Origin: an uncultured Opitutales bacterium
Lineage (GTDB): Bacteria > Verrucomicrobiota > Verrucomicrobiia > Opitutales > UBA2995
DNA: 5,233 nt
Direction of reading: 5' to 3'
NCBI GenBank assembly: GCA_937920335.1
Contig: CALGUT010000817.1
Location: forward strand, 1 to 5,233
Under the pieces are notes generated by a model, which made no database searches, was not told the origin of the DNA, and saw only the letters and a list, made by a program, of their open reading frames with translations. Below are positions 1-5,233 of this stretch, one piece after another; within the stretch, counting starts at the first letter, position 1, and the number at the start of each line of letters is the position of its first letter. The translations under genes were made by a program, and so were the position numbers.

Positions 1-834
1 ATCGTCGGGCTACTGAGTAAACTCATATATCTGGTTACGCTTCCAATCGCCTTCTCGGTTGGCCGCGTGCTGCTTGAAGGGCCTACGCAGGGACTTTTTC
101 AGACGCTTCATAACGGACCCGTTACCGCCTATTTCGGATTGGATTACTATGTAGTGACAGGCGGTCAGTTGCTGGCTGTGATTGTTGGGGTTGTTTTTGG
201 AATACTATTTTCGATGGGCCTGAAAAGCTACAGGAATCGTATGCTAAAGAGGGAAGCTAACTCAGAGGGGGCTGCCAAGGCTAAGAAAGGTTGGATCAAG
301 GCGTTTGAGTTTGTGTTTGTGGGGAAGAAAAGCGGTAAGAGCTATGAGGAGCTTCTTTCACGAAAAATCGGTAACCCTGTGCGCATACCGGGAGTGATCG
401 TGGTAGTCATTATGATTGGAGGGCTTGTCCTCGTGTCGCGTTTCTTCACGGATTCTCTGATCGCTCAAATGGCACGGGATGGTCTGTCTACGGCGAATGG
501 TGCGACTGTCGATTTAGAGAGTGCTCATTTAGACCTGAAGGCGGGAAAGCTGGAACTCGTAAATATAGCGTTTGCCGATCCCAACAACCTCCAGACTGAC
601 TTACTTAAATCTTCGCGAGTCATGGCAGACGTGAGCGCTGCGGATCTGCTGCGGAAACGGTTTTCAATTGATAAGCTGGTCGTGAATCCGCGAGTTCAGG
701 TTTGCCGCGCGAAAAGGCGGGCGAACTGGTTGGACCGCGTTCCAAGCCTTCCAAGATGCCGGAACTGGAAATGCCCGATTTTAAGGATCTGGACAGTGTT
801 CTCGAGAATGCCGAAGTGTGGAAAGAACGTCTGA
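1..834 (+). CDS. TIGR03546-like membrane domain fused to start of AsmA-like TIGR03545 domain (5' partial, frame-broken)
   Basis: The reading frame is open from base 1, so the start lies off the left edge. Residues counted from base 1: a hydrophobic stretch at about 5-25, then a segment resembling the C-terminal half of the TIGR03546/DUF2062-like membrane family (GPTQGLFQTLHNGP at about 26-40), a second membrane helix at 57-74, a basic linker at 75-125, and a third membrane helix at 129-148 (RIPGVIVVVIMIGGLVLVSR). After this the sequence looks like the N-terminus of TIGR03545, an AsmA-like family (short beta repeats such as VDLESAHLDLKAGKLELVNIAF). Meaningful coding stops near base 700. The remaining in-frame residues to the TGA at 832-834 are rich in R, C and W and look out of frame, while sense continues one frame back in the gene part beginning at about 702. 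Function is unknown. By analogy with AsmA-like proteins it is probably anchored in the inner membrane with a periplasmic beta-rich body. Family names are from memory. Confidence 0.62.
   Translation: MVGLLSKLIYLVTLPIAFSVGRVLLEGPTQGLFQTLHNGPVTAYFGLDYYVVTGGQLLAVIVGVVFGILFSMGLKSYRNRMLKREANSEGAAKAKKGWIKAFEFVFVGKKSGKSYEELLSRKIGNPVRIPGVIVVVIMIGGLVLVSRFFTDSLIAQMARDGLSTANGATVDLESAHLDLKAGKLELVNIAFADPNNLQTDLLKSSRVMADVSAADLLRKRFSIDKLVVNPRVQVCRAKRRANWLDRVPSLPRCRNWKCPILRIWTVFSRMPKCGKNV
675..702 (+). other. Site of -1 frame disruption in the AsmA-like gene
   Basis: Upstream sense is in the frame of base 1 (ending KLVVNPRVQ at about base 699). Downstream sense is one base back (LPREKAGELVGPRSKP from 702). 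The downstream frame is blocked by TAA at 672-674, so the change must fall after that, most likely at 694-704. Adding one G to the GG at 699-700 would give NPRVQGLPREKAGEL without a break. I see no classic X XXY YYZ slippery heptamer at the junction, so a one-base deletion or sequencing error is more likely than programmed frameshifting. Confidence 0.65.
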
Positions 835-1625
835 CGCAACTCAAGGGATGGATTGAGAAGGTATCTGCTATTTCAAAGCCTGAAATCTTAAACACGCCTC
901 AGCAGTGGGAAGAAGAACTCTCAAACCGAATACGCTCTGTTGGGTATGCGAATGTTAAAGCTACGATGCTAACTCAAGATAGTCCGATGTTGCTCTTGAG
1001 GAATCTGGAGGCCTTAGGAGTCAAAACCTCTTACTTGGATCGTACGTTGCTGGATATTAAGGCAAGCAACCTCTCTACTCATCCGCAGCTTGTGGGTGAA
1101 AGCCCCTCAGTTTCAATGGTATCGAAGGACGGTATCTTGAAAGCAAACCTTTCACTAGGTCTTGCTGCTGGTAAAGATGAGAATGTATTGGACTTTGAAT
1201 ACAAATCGATACCTACGAGCCTATTGAAGGATACCGTGCAAGTGGATGGAAAGCCTTTGTTAGAGGGTGGCACTATTGATTTGACGATAAAGGGTGACCT
1301 TAATGCCGTCGACTCAGATCTTGTGGCAACTGCGTTTTTTGAGGACGTTGTTCTATTGATTGCTGGCGCAAGAACGCCTCTGGATGGTATTGACATGCCA
1401 ATTGCAATCAAAGGCCCGATCGACACCCCGAGGATTAAAATAGAAGCTGACTTCTTGACGAACGCATTGAAGTCAGCGGGCAAAAAGAAATTATTGGATG
1501 AAGCTTCCAAGGAGTTGGGGATTGATCTTGGAGATGATACGTCGTCCGAGGGGCTACAGGAGGCAGCCGGCAATTTATTGGGAGGTTTCCTAAAGAAGAA
1601 ATCGGAAGACAATAAAGAGAATTAA
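702..1625 (+). CDS. C-terminal part of AsmA-like TIGR03545-family protein (downstream of frame break)
   Basis: This frame is open from base 675 (after a TAA at 672-674), and the TTG at 702 is only a formal start. No ribosome binding site precedes it, so I read it as the continuation of the gene starting off the left edge, not an independent gene. Of its 307 residues, 1-60 are acidic and helical with a coiled-coil look (DSVLENAEVWKERLTQLKGW at 31-50). Residues 85-250 are beta-rich, with AsmA-type repeats ending in AIKGPIDTPRIKIEADFL at 235-252. A charged helix and a glycine-rich tail follow (NLLGGFLKKK at 291-300), which is the usual ending of AsmA/DUF748-like proteins. Joined to the upstream part, the AsmA-like portion would be about 400 residues, shorter than the roughly 550 I recall for the family. 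It most likely lies in the periplasm. Its substrate is unknown; AsmA-like relatives are linked to lipid transfer and outer-membrane integrity, but assigning that here is inference. Confidence 0.62.
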   Translation: MPREKAGELVGPRSKPSKMPELEMPDFKDLDSVLENAEVWKERLTQLKGWIEKVSAISKPEILNTPQQWEEELSNRIRSVGYANVKATMLTQDSPMLLLRNLEALGVKTSYLDRTLLDIKASNLSTHPQLVGESPSVSMVSKDGILKANLSLGLAAGKDENVLDFEYKSIPTSLLKDTVQVDGKPLLEGGTIDLTIKGDLNAVDSDLVATAFFEDVVLLIAGARTPLDGIDMPIAIKGPIDTPRIKIEADFLTNALKSAGKKKLLDEASKELGIDLGDDTSSEGLQEAAGNLLGGFLKKKSEDNKEN

Positions 1626-1677
1626 ACAAGAAGCGTAAAGAAAGTGGGGGTGGAAGCTTCCGCTTGCAGTTTTGGAA

Positions 1678-1709
1678 AAAGAGAAACAACCTCTTTGTTT
1701 TTAGTTTTT
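1678..1709 (+). terminator. Possible AT-rich intrinsic terminator or attenuator before the esterase gene
   Basis: AAAGAG (1678-1683) can pair with CTCTTT (1691-1696) around a 7-base loop, and is followed by TTTTT (1698-1702), AG and TTTTT (1705-1709). This has the shape of a Rho-independent terminator for the AsmA-like gene that ends at 1625. The stem is short and AT-rich, hence weak. It ends only 5 bases before the esterase ATG, so any transcript entering from upstream would be attenuated there. The T-tracts may instead simply be a U-rich leader for the esterase. Confidence 0.3.
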
Positions 1710-1714
1710 CACCT

Positions 1715-2611
1715 ATGCGTCTACCCCGATTCTTTTATCTCGTTCTGATTCTATCCGTAGTCACTTTAGCCGGCCAAGCCGCACCCAAAGCCGACGATCT
1801 GCTAGGTCCTGATTCAAAGCGGCAACCCGGGGTTCCTCAAGGTACGGTGAGTCAGCACTTTTGGAAGGACAGCAAGATCTTTCCGGGAACAGTCCGTGAT
1901 TATTATGTGTATGTTCCTGAGCAATATGATGGAACCTCTCCGGCGGCACTCATGGTATTTCAGGACGGCAAGAAGTATCAGGACGAAAGCAATTGGTTTC
2001 GAATTCCGATTGTATTTGATAATCTTATTCACAAGGGGGATATGCCTGTGACGATTGCCATTCTCATTGAGCCAGGCTCAAAGGGAAAATATGCTAATGG
2101 AATACCCGTATTTGATCGCTCCAATCGTAGCCGTGAATACGACGCGGTGAGCGATCGCTATGCTCGTTTTTTGATGGAGGAAATTATTCCGGAAGTAGCT
2201 AATGACTATAAACTCACTTCCAATCCAGAGTATCGTGCAATTTGCGGAACGAGTTCAGGTGCGATCTGCGCATTCACAGCGGCATGGATGTATCCTGATT
2301 ATTTCCGAAAAGTCCTCAGTGGAAATGGTACGTTCGTAAATATTATCGGAGGCCACGAATATCCTTCGATGATCAGGTCCCATTCCAAGAAACCGATCAG
2401 GGTGTTTATTCAGGATGGTGCGAACGATCTCAATAACGATTACGGCGATTGGTATTTGGCTAACCAGCAGATGGTTTCAGCACTTGAGTATCGTGGGTAT
2501 GATGTTGAAGCGGTATGGGGGACTGGAGGTCACAATGCATTTGAATTTGGACCTTATCTGCCCACTTCTCTCAGGTGGCTTTGGCGAGATCACGTTGATG
2601 GGAATCTTTAA
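1715..2611 (+). CDS. Secreted alpha/beta-hydrolase, esterase D / enterochelin esterase (Fes)-like
   Basis: The product is a 298-residue exported serine esterase of the PF00756 type. I chose the ATG at 1715 over an in-frame TTG at 1664 because it places a clean signal peptide at the N-terminus: MRLP, a hydrophobic core FFYLVLILSVVTL, and a likely cleavage after the alanines of GQAA (about residue 22-23). Hydrolase landmarks are the LMVFQDGKKY strand and loop (about 79-88), the nucleophile elbow CGTSSGA with Ser180 in G-x-S-x-G, a candidate acid in QDGANDLNND (Asp234 or Asp238), and His273 in WGTGGHNAFEFG. Length and motif order match the family. Relatives cleave siderophore esters, feruloyl or acetyl esters on polysaccharides, or are uncharacterised, and nothing here fixes the substrate. 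A periplasmic or extracellular location makes polysaccharide ester removal plausible in a polysaccharide-degrading bacterium, but that is inference. The lipoprotein gene follows after 21 bases, suggesting co-transcription. No Shine-Dalgarno sequence precedes the ATG, only a U-rich leader. Confidence 0.85.
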   Translation: MRLPRFFYLVLILSVVTLAGQAAPKADDLLGPDSKRQPGVPQGTVSQHFWKDSKIFPGTVRDYYVYVPEQYDGTSPAALMVFQDGKKYQDESNWFRIPIVFDNLIHKGDMPVTIAILIEPGSKGKYANGIPVFDRSNRSREYDAVSDRYARFLMEEIIPEVANDYKLTSNPEYRAICGTSSGAICAFTAAWMYPDYFRKVLSGNGTFVNIIGGHEYPSMIRSHSKKPIRVFIQDGANDLNNDYGDWYLANQQMVSALEYRGYDVEAVWGTGGHNAFEFGPYLPTSLRWLWRDHVDGNL

Positions 2612-2632
2612 ACCGCTCAATTCTTGCTTAGA

Positions 2633-3268
2633 ATGAAATCTCCAGTTTTTCTTCTATGTCTACTCCTGTTGTTCGCAGGCTGTATGCATAAACCTGCTCC
2701 AAATCTTCCGGTGCACTGGCAGGGTAAACCGATACCGATGGAGTCGTTGGAAGACAGGTCTGAAGATAAGCTCTATGTATTTGTGATGTATGATAAGAGC
2801 ATGTGTGCTCACACCGTCTTAAGAATCCATTCACCGGTCCATGGAACGGTATTCTGGGACCCAGCAGGTGGCTTTGGGAAACCTGAGCATCCTGTGGTGG
2901 CTGAGCGTAAATATGATCTGGTCGTAGATCCTATCCCAACGATTCCGCAGTATTTGGATTTTAGGCAGTATCTTCCAACATCGAAGGTGGAGATATTCGA
3001 GTTCGACATAACTGAGTCCCAAGCGGAGCGATTGATTAATCAATTAAGACCCGCTGTCGGTGAACGTCGGGCACCGTACAAAACCGCAACGGATCCGATG
3101 TATTGTTCAACCGCAATTTCCAAATTTCTAAGTTTGCATGCAAAGGACATCTTATCGGTCGAAAAGAATTTTTTTCCGCATGCGTTCTCGGCGCAGCTTT
3201 ACGCTGCTGATCCCTCTCGAATTATACTCTACGATTCGGAATCGATCCTGGAGTATCGAATACAGTAA
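2633..3268 (+). CDS. Lipoprotein, putative circularly permuted NlpC/P60-like (papain-fold) hydrolase
   Basis: The product is 211 residues from the ATG at 2633; an in-frame TTG at 2624 would only add three residues before the signal. The N-terminus, MKSPVFLLCLLLLFAGC, is a lipoprotein signal with a FAGC lipobox and the lipidated residue at Cys17. The next residue is Met, not Asp, which by the enterobacterial rule would favour outer-membrane sorting. The mature part shows a strand with His60 (CAHTVLRI at 58-65), the segment TVFWDPAGGFG, a strand and helix (VEIFEFDITESQAERLINQL at 119-138), and then Cys158 in MYCSTAISKFL. A His on a strand well before a Cys in a YCS-helix motif is the reversed catalytic order of circularly permuted NlpC/P60-like hydrolases (YiiX/YaeF-type). 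The assignment rests on this pattern alone. The substrate could be a peptidoglycan peptide, an amide or a thioester. Spacing of 21 bases from the esterase suggests one transcript. Confidence 0.6.
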   Translation: MKSPVFLLCLLLLFAGCMHKPAPNLPVHWQGKPIPMESLEDRSEDKLYVFVMYDKSMCAHTVLRIHSPVHGTVFWDPAGGFGKPEHPVVAERKYDLVVDPIPTIPQYLDFRQYLPTSKVEIFEFDITESQAERLINQLRPAVGERRAPYKTATDPMYCSTAISKFLSLHAKDILSVEKNFFPHAFSAQLYAADPSRIILYDSESILEYRIQ

Positions 3269-3342
3269 ATTTCCGTTTTTAAATGGGTGTTTTACCAGTA
3301 ATGAGAGTTGCCTAAACGGTATAAAGTTTCCACCGTTCAATC

Positions 3343-3582
3343 ATGGCCCTTGATCCAGAATTCATAAAGAAAGTCCAGGAGCGAAAAGCGAAACGCGAAG
3401 CAAGAGAAGCGCGCACTCAGCATATGCAGGCTCAGCCAAAGTCTCGCTCTTCGTCTCCGCGTTCCAAAAAGAGTGATCCCGTGTTTAAATCAACATCGAT
3501 GTTAACCGGGCAATCGACTTACATCACCGGTGAAGATGCGAAGGAACGTGTCAAAAAAGGCACTTACAAAGGTAAGGTGTAG
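3343..3582 (+). CDS. Small, strongly basic hypothetical protein (79 aa)
   Basis: I do not recognise this protein. It starts at ATG 3343 and ends at TAG 3580-3582. Residues 7-30 form a highly charged predicted helix rich in K, R, E and A (IKKVQERKAKREAREAR). Residues 32-44 are a Ser/Pro/Lys/Arg stretch likely to be disordered (PKSRSSSPRSKKS). The C-terminal half (PVFKSTSMLTGQSTYITGED, then AKERVKKGTYKG) looks more ordered and may be the conserved part. It contains about 20 Lys/Arg against 9 Asp/Glu, has no cysteine, and lacks a signal or membrane segment, so it is probably cytosolic and might bind nucleic acid or the ribosome; that is inference only. There is no Shine-Dalgarno sequence. Codon use looks ordinary for the window and no credible longer frame overlaps, which supports a real gene. 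Confidence 0.6.
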   Translation: MALDPEFIKKVQERKAKREAREARTQHMQAQPKSRSSSPRSKKSDPVFKSTSMLTGQSTYITGEDAKERVKKGTYKGKV

Positions 3583-3707
3583 ATAGCGTTTCGTTTTAAG
3601 GCTCACTTAAATCGCAATTTCTGAAGATCGGAAACTACGCGTGCTACTTGCAGTGTTTCGCTTAATCTGTTCCGTAACGGATAGTACTGTCTAAACCCAA
3701 ATTCATT

Positions 3708-3938
3708 ATGAGTGTCAGAGTCGCAGCAATAAAGGAGCAGGCGTTTGCTGGCCTGATAGTATCCCAGCTTCGGGAAGTGGGGCTCAACCCATTTGATATT
3801 AGCTTCGCCGAGCATGTGTCTTTAGCGGGCGCAGATCAATTCTACTACATTTCGGTTGTTGATGAAGAGGTCGAGCAGGCGAAAGAGGCACTCATCGACC
3901 TTGGGTATCAAGAATACCTGATGTCGAAGAAACGCTGA
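3708..3938 (+). CDS. Small DUF2007-like protein (putative signal-transducing domain)
   Basis: This 76-residue protein begins at ATG 3708 and ends at TGA 3936-3938. It has the layout of the DUF2007 domain (PF09413): an N-terminal strand (SVRVAAI), a helix reading AFAGLIVSQLREVGLNPFDI (residues 12-31) where DUF2007 has its 'A..l.s.L...GI' pattern, a variable middle (EHVSLAGADQF), then the strand YYISVVDEEVEQAKEALIDLGY (46-67) matching 'V.V...d...A...l'. DUF2007 is a small ferredoxin-like alpha/beta domain named in Pfam as a putative prokaryotic signal transducer, and its real role is unknown. It has no signal peptide or membrane helix, so it is probably cytosolic. There is no clear Shine-Dalgarno sequence. 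The 125 bases before it leave room for its own promoter. It converges with the isocitrate dehydrogenase gene across a 36-base gap in which I see no terminator hairpin. Confidence 0.65.
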   Translation: MSVRVAAIKEQAFAGLIVSQLREVGLNPFDISFAEHVSLAGADQFYYISVVDEEVEQAKEALIDLGYQEYLMSKKR

Positions 3939-3974
3939 TTCGCGTCTTCAGTCTCAACTATTGGCAGATGAATC

Positions 3975-5233
3975 CTAACTCACCGTTGCTAACGCAGCAT
4001 TCAGAGTTGGACTTGGACGCATAGCAGCGGATGTCTTTTCGGTGTCAGGGTGAAAGTATCCTCCAATATCCACAGGGGCGCCTTGCGCCTTATTGAGCTC
4101 CGTCACAATAGTCTGCTCGTTGTCAGCCAACGATTTGGCAAAAGCTGCAAATTGTTTGGCTAGTTCGGCGTCTTCCTCTTGACCGGCGATTGCTTCGGCC
4201 CAATACAACGCCAAGTAGAAATGGCTACCGCGATTGTCCAACTCGTTGACCTTCCGAGAAGGGGATCTGTTGTTGAGCAGAAACTTACCGGTGGCTTGAT
4301 CAAGCGTTTTTCCAAGGATTGCGGCTTTTGGATTGTTGAATGTGTTAGCAAGATGTTCGAGGGACACGGCGAGGGCTAGAAATTCTCCGAGTGAATCCCA
4401 GCGGAGGTGTCCCTCTTTATTGAATTGTTGTACGTGCTTGGGTGCGGATCCACCTGCGCCGGTTTCGAACAATCCGCCGCCATTCATGAGCGGAACGATT
4501 GAGAGCATCTTCGCGCTGGTTCCCAATTCCAGGATCGGGAACAGGTCTGTCAGATAATCTCGCAACACGTTACCAGTTACTGAAATTGTATCGTTTCCGT
4601 CTTTAATGCGTTGCAGTGAAAGCTTAGTTGCTTCGACTGGAGTCATGATTCGGATGTTCAGTCCGTCCGTGTCATGGTCGTTTAAATACAGGTTCACTTT
4701 TTTGATGATTTCCGAGTCGTGCCCTCGGTTTTCATCCAACCAGAATACTGTGGGTGAACCGGTTGCGCGCGCACGATTCACGGCGAGTTTTACCCAGTCC
4801 TGAATGGGTGCGTCCTTAGTCTGGCACATGCGAAAAATATCGCCTTCTTCAACGGGCTGTTCGAGCAATACGGTGTCCGAATCGTCTACGACCTGGATCA
4901 CGCCATCACCTGAAGCTTCAAAGGTCTTGTCGTGAGAACCATACTCCTCTGCTTTTTGAGCCATCAGGCCGACGTTGGGAACCGTGCCCATTGTTGTTGG
5001 GTCGAACGCGCCGTTTGCCTGACAAAATTCAATCGTTGCTTTGTAGACCCCTGAATAAGAGCGGTCTGGGATTACGTATTTGGTATCTTTGAGCTTACCA
5101 TCAGGGCCCCACATTTGTCCGGATGTGCGGATAGCGGCCGGCATGGATGCATCGATGATTACGTCACTGGGGACATGCAGATTTGTGATGCCTTTATCTG
5201 AATTGACCATCGCTACTGCGGGGCGGTTTTCGT
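3975..5233 (-). CDS. icd: Monomeric NADP-dependent isocitrate dehydrogenase, C-terminal part (EC 1.1.1.42)
   Basis: The product oxidatively decarboxylates isocitrate to 2-oxoglutarate with NADP+ in the cytosolic TCA cycle. The frame stays open to the right edge (ENRPAVA precedes the Met at 5210-5208), so this Met is internal and the start lies beyond the window. About 418 C-terminal residues of the usual 740 or so are present. The sequence matches the Azotobacter vinelandii monomeric enzyme almost without gaps in my memory of it. Counting from the Met at 5210 and adding 330 gives A. vinelandii numbering, and recalled functional residues fall in place: metal ligands Asp350 (VIIDASMPA), Asp548 and Asp552 (NVLRDYLTD), substrate Tyr420 (KAEEYGSHD), and NADP-binding His589 (APKHVQQF), Arg600 (GHLRWDS) and Arg649 (SPSRKVN). 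All are intact, so the enzyme should be active. It is unrelated in domain layout to the common homodimeric Icd. It is convergent to its left neighbour and not in an operon with the other genes here. Confidence 0.97.
   Translation of the reverse strand, partial: ENRPAVAMVNSDKGITNLHVPSDVIIDASMPAAIRTSGQMWGPDGKLKDTKYVIPDRSYSGVYKATIEFCQANGAFDPTTMGTVPNVGLMAQKAEEYGSHDKTFEASGDGVIQVVDDSDTVLLEQPVEEGDIFRMCQTKDAPIQDWVKLAVNRARATGSPTVFWLDENRGHDSEIIKKVNLYLNDHDTDGLNIRIMTPVEATKLSLQRIKDGNDTISVTGNVLRDYLTDLFPILELGTSAKMLSIVPLMNGGGLFETGAGGSAPKHVQQFNKEGHLRWDSLGEFLALAVSLEHLANTFNNPKAAILGKTLDQATGKFLLNNRSPSRKVNELDNRGSHFYLALYWAEAIAGQEEDAELAKQFAAFAKSLADNEQTIVTELNKAQGAPVDIGGYFHPDTEKTSAAMRPSPTLNAALATVS

Noticed and set aside
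711..717. GAAAAGG as a possible slippery site for programmed -1 frameshifting.
   Set aside because: It lies after the point where the downstream frame already reads as sense, and it does not fit the X XXY YYZ pattern in the upstream frame.
1079..1612. A 177-codon open frame on the minus strand inside the AsmA-like gene.
   Set aside because: Its translation is rich in Ser, Pro and Asn without family resemblance, and it lies opposite clear coding sequence, so it is a shadow frame.
1649..1664. Hairpin around GGAAGCTTCC shortly after the AsmA-like gene.
   Set aside because: The stem is about 6 base pairs including G-U pairs, and it is not directly followed by a run of T, so it is weak as a terminator.
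3273..3319. Inverted repeat CCGTTT / AAACGG between the lipoprotein and the 79-residue gene.
   Set aside because: There are six-base arms separated by 35 bases without supporting structure, so it is most likely chance.
3308..3325. TTGCCT and TATAAA ahead of the 79-residue gene, resembling -35 and -10 boxes.
   Set aside because: The spacing is only 6 bases instead of about 17, and no acceptable -35 lies at the right distance from TATAAA. The TATAAA alone is not enough to call a promoter.
3671..3681. Near-perfect palindrome TCCGTAACGGA, 27 bases before the DUF2007-like ATG, a possible operator.
   Set aside because: The arms are only 5 bases with a one-base centre and do not extend outward. 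This is expected by chance in a window this long, and no repeat of it is seen elsewhere.
3939..3974. Possible bidirectional terminator between the two convergent genes.
   Set aside because: Only GATTC/GAATC arms at a 28-base distance could be found, with no GC-rich stem and no T-run.

Overview
The window looks like a stretch of chromosome from a Gram-negative (diderm) bacterium. The evidence is a lipoprotein with a lipobox, a secreted esterase, and an AsmA-like membrane protein whose family is, as far as I recall, confined to bacteria with an outer membrane. The wording around the esterase active site, together with a monomeric NADP-dependent isocitrate dehydrogenase, fits Verrucomicrobiota or Planctomycetota. 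My best guess is a marine Verrucomicrobiota of the Opitutae type, but this is inference from remembered family resemblance. No mobile element, tRNA, rRNA or CRISPR array is visible, and no gene-free stretch exceeds 300 bases.

Layout. Bases 1-1625 (+) hold one long membrane-anchored gene, open at the left edge, that is broken by a -1 frame change near base 700. Its first part resembles the TIGR03546/DUF2062-like membrane family. Its second part resembles the AsmA-like TIGR03545 family, which is usually encoded by the gene next door, so here the two appear fused. Bases 1715-2611 (+) encode a secreted alpha/beta-hydrolase of the esterase D/Fes type. Only 21 bases later, 2633-3268 (+) encodes a lipoprotein with the His...Cys order of circularly permuted NlpC/P60-like hydrolases. 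Two small genes follow on the same strand: a very basic 79-residue protein of unknown function (3343-3582) and a 76-residue DUF2007-like protein (3708-3938). Convergent to these, 3975-5233 (-) encodes the C-terminal 418 or so residues of monomeric isocitrate dehydrogenase and runs off the right edge.

How the genes fit together. The first three + strand products all act in or outside the inner membrane (membrane-anchored AsmA-like protein, exported esterase, lipoprotein hydrolase). The esterase and lipoprotein genes are close enough to be co-transcribed. The isocitrate dehydrogenase is a separate cytosolic housekeeping (TCA cycle) gene. None of the four complete + strand genes has a recognisable Shine-Dalgarno sequence, which suggests that this organism often initiates translation without one. 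I found no convincing new defence or mobile system here. The most unusual items are the TIGR03546-TIGR03545 fusion with its frame break, and the permuted papain-fold lipoprotein.
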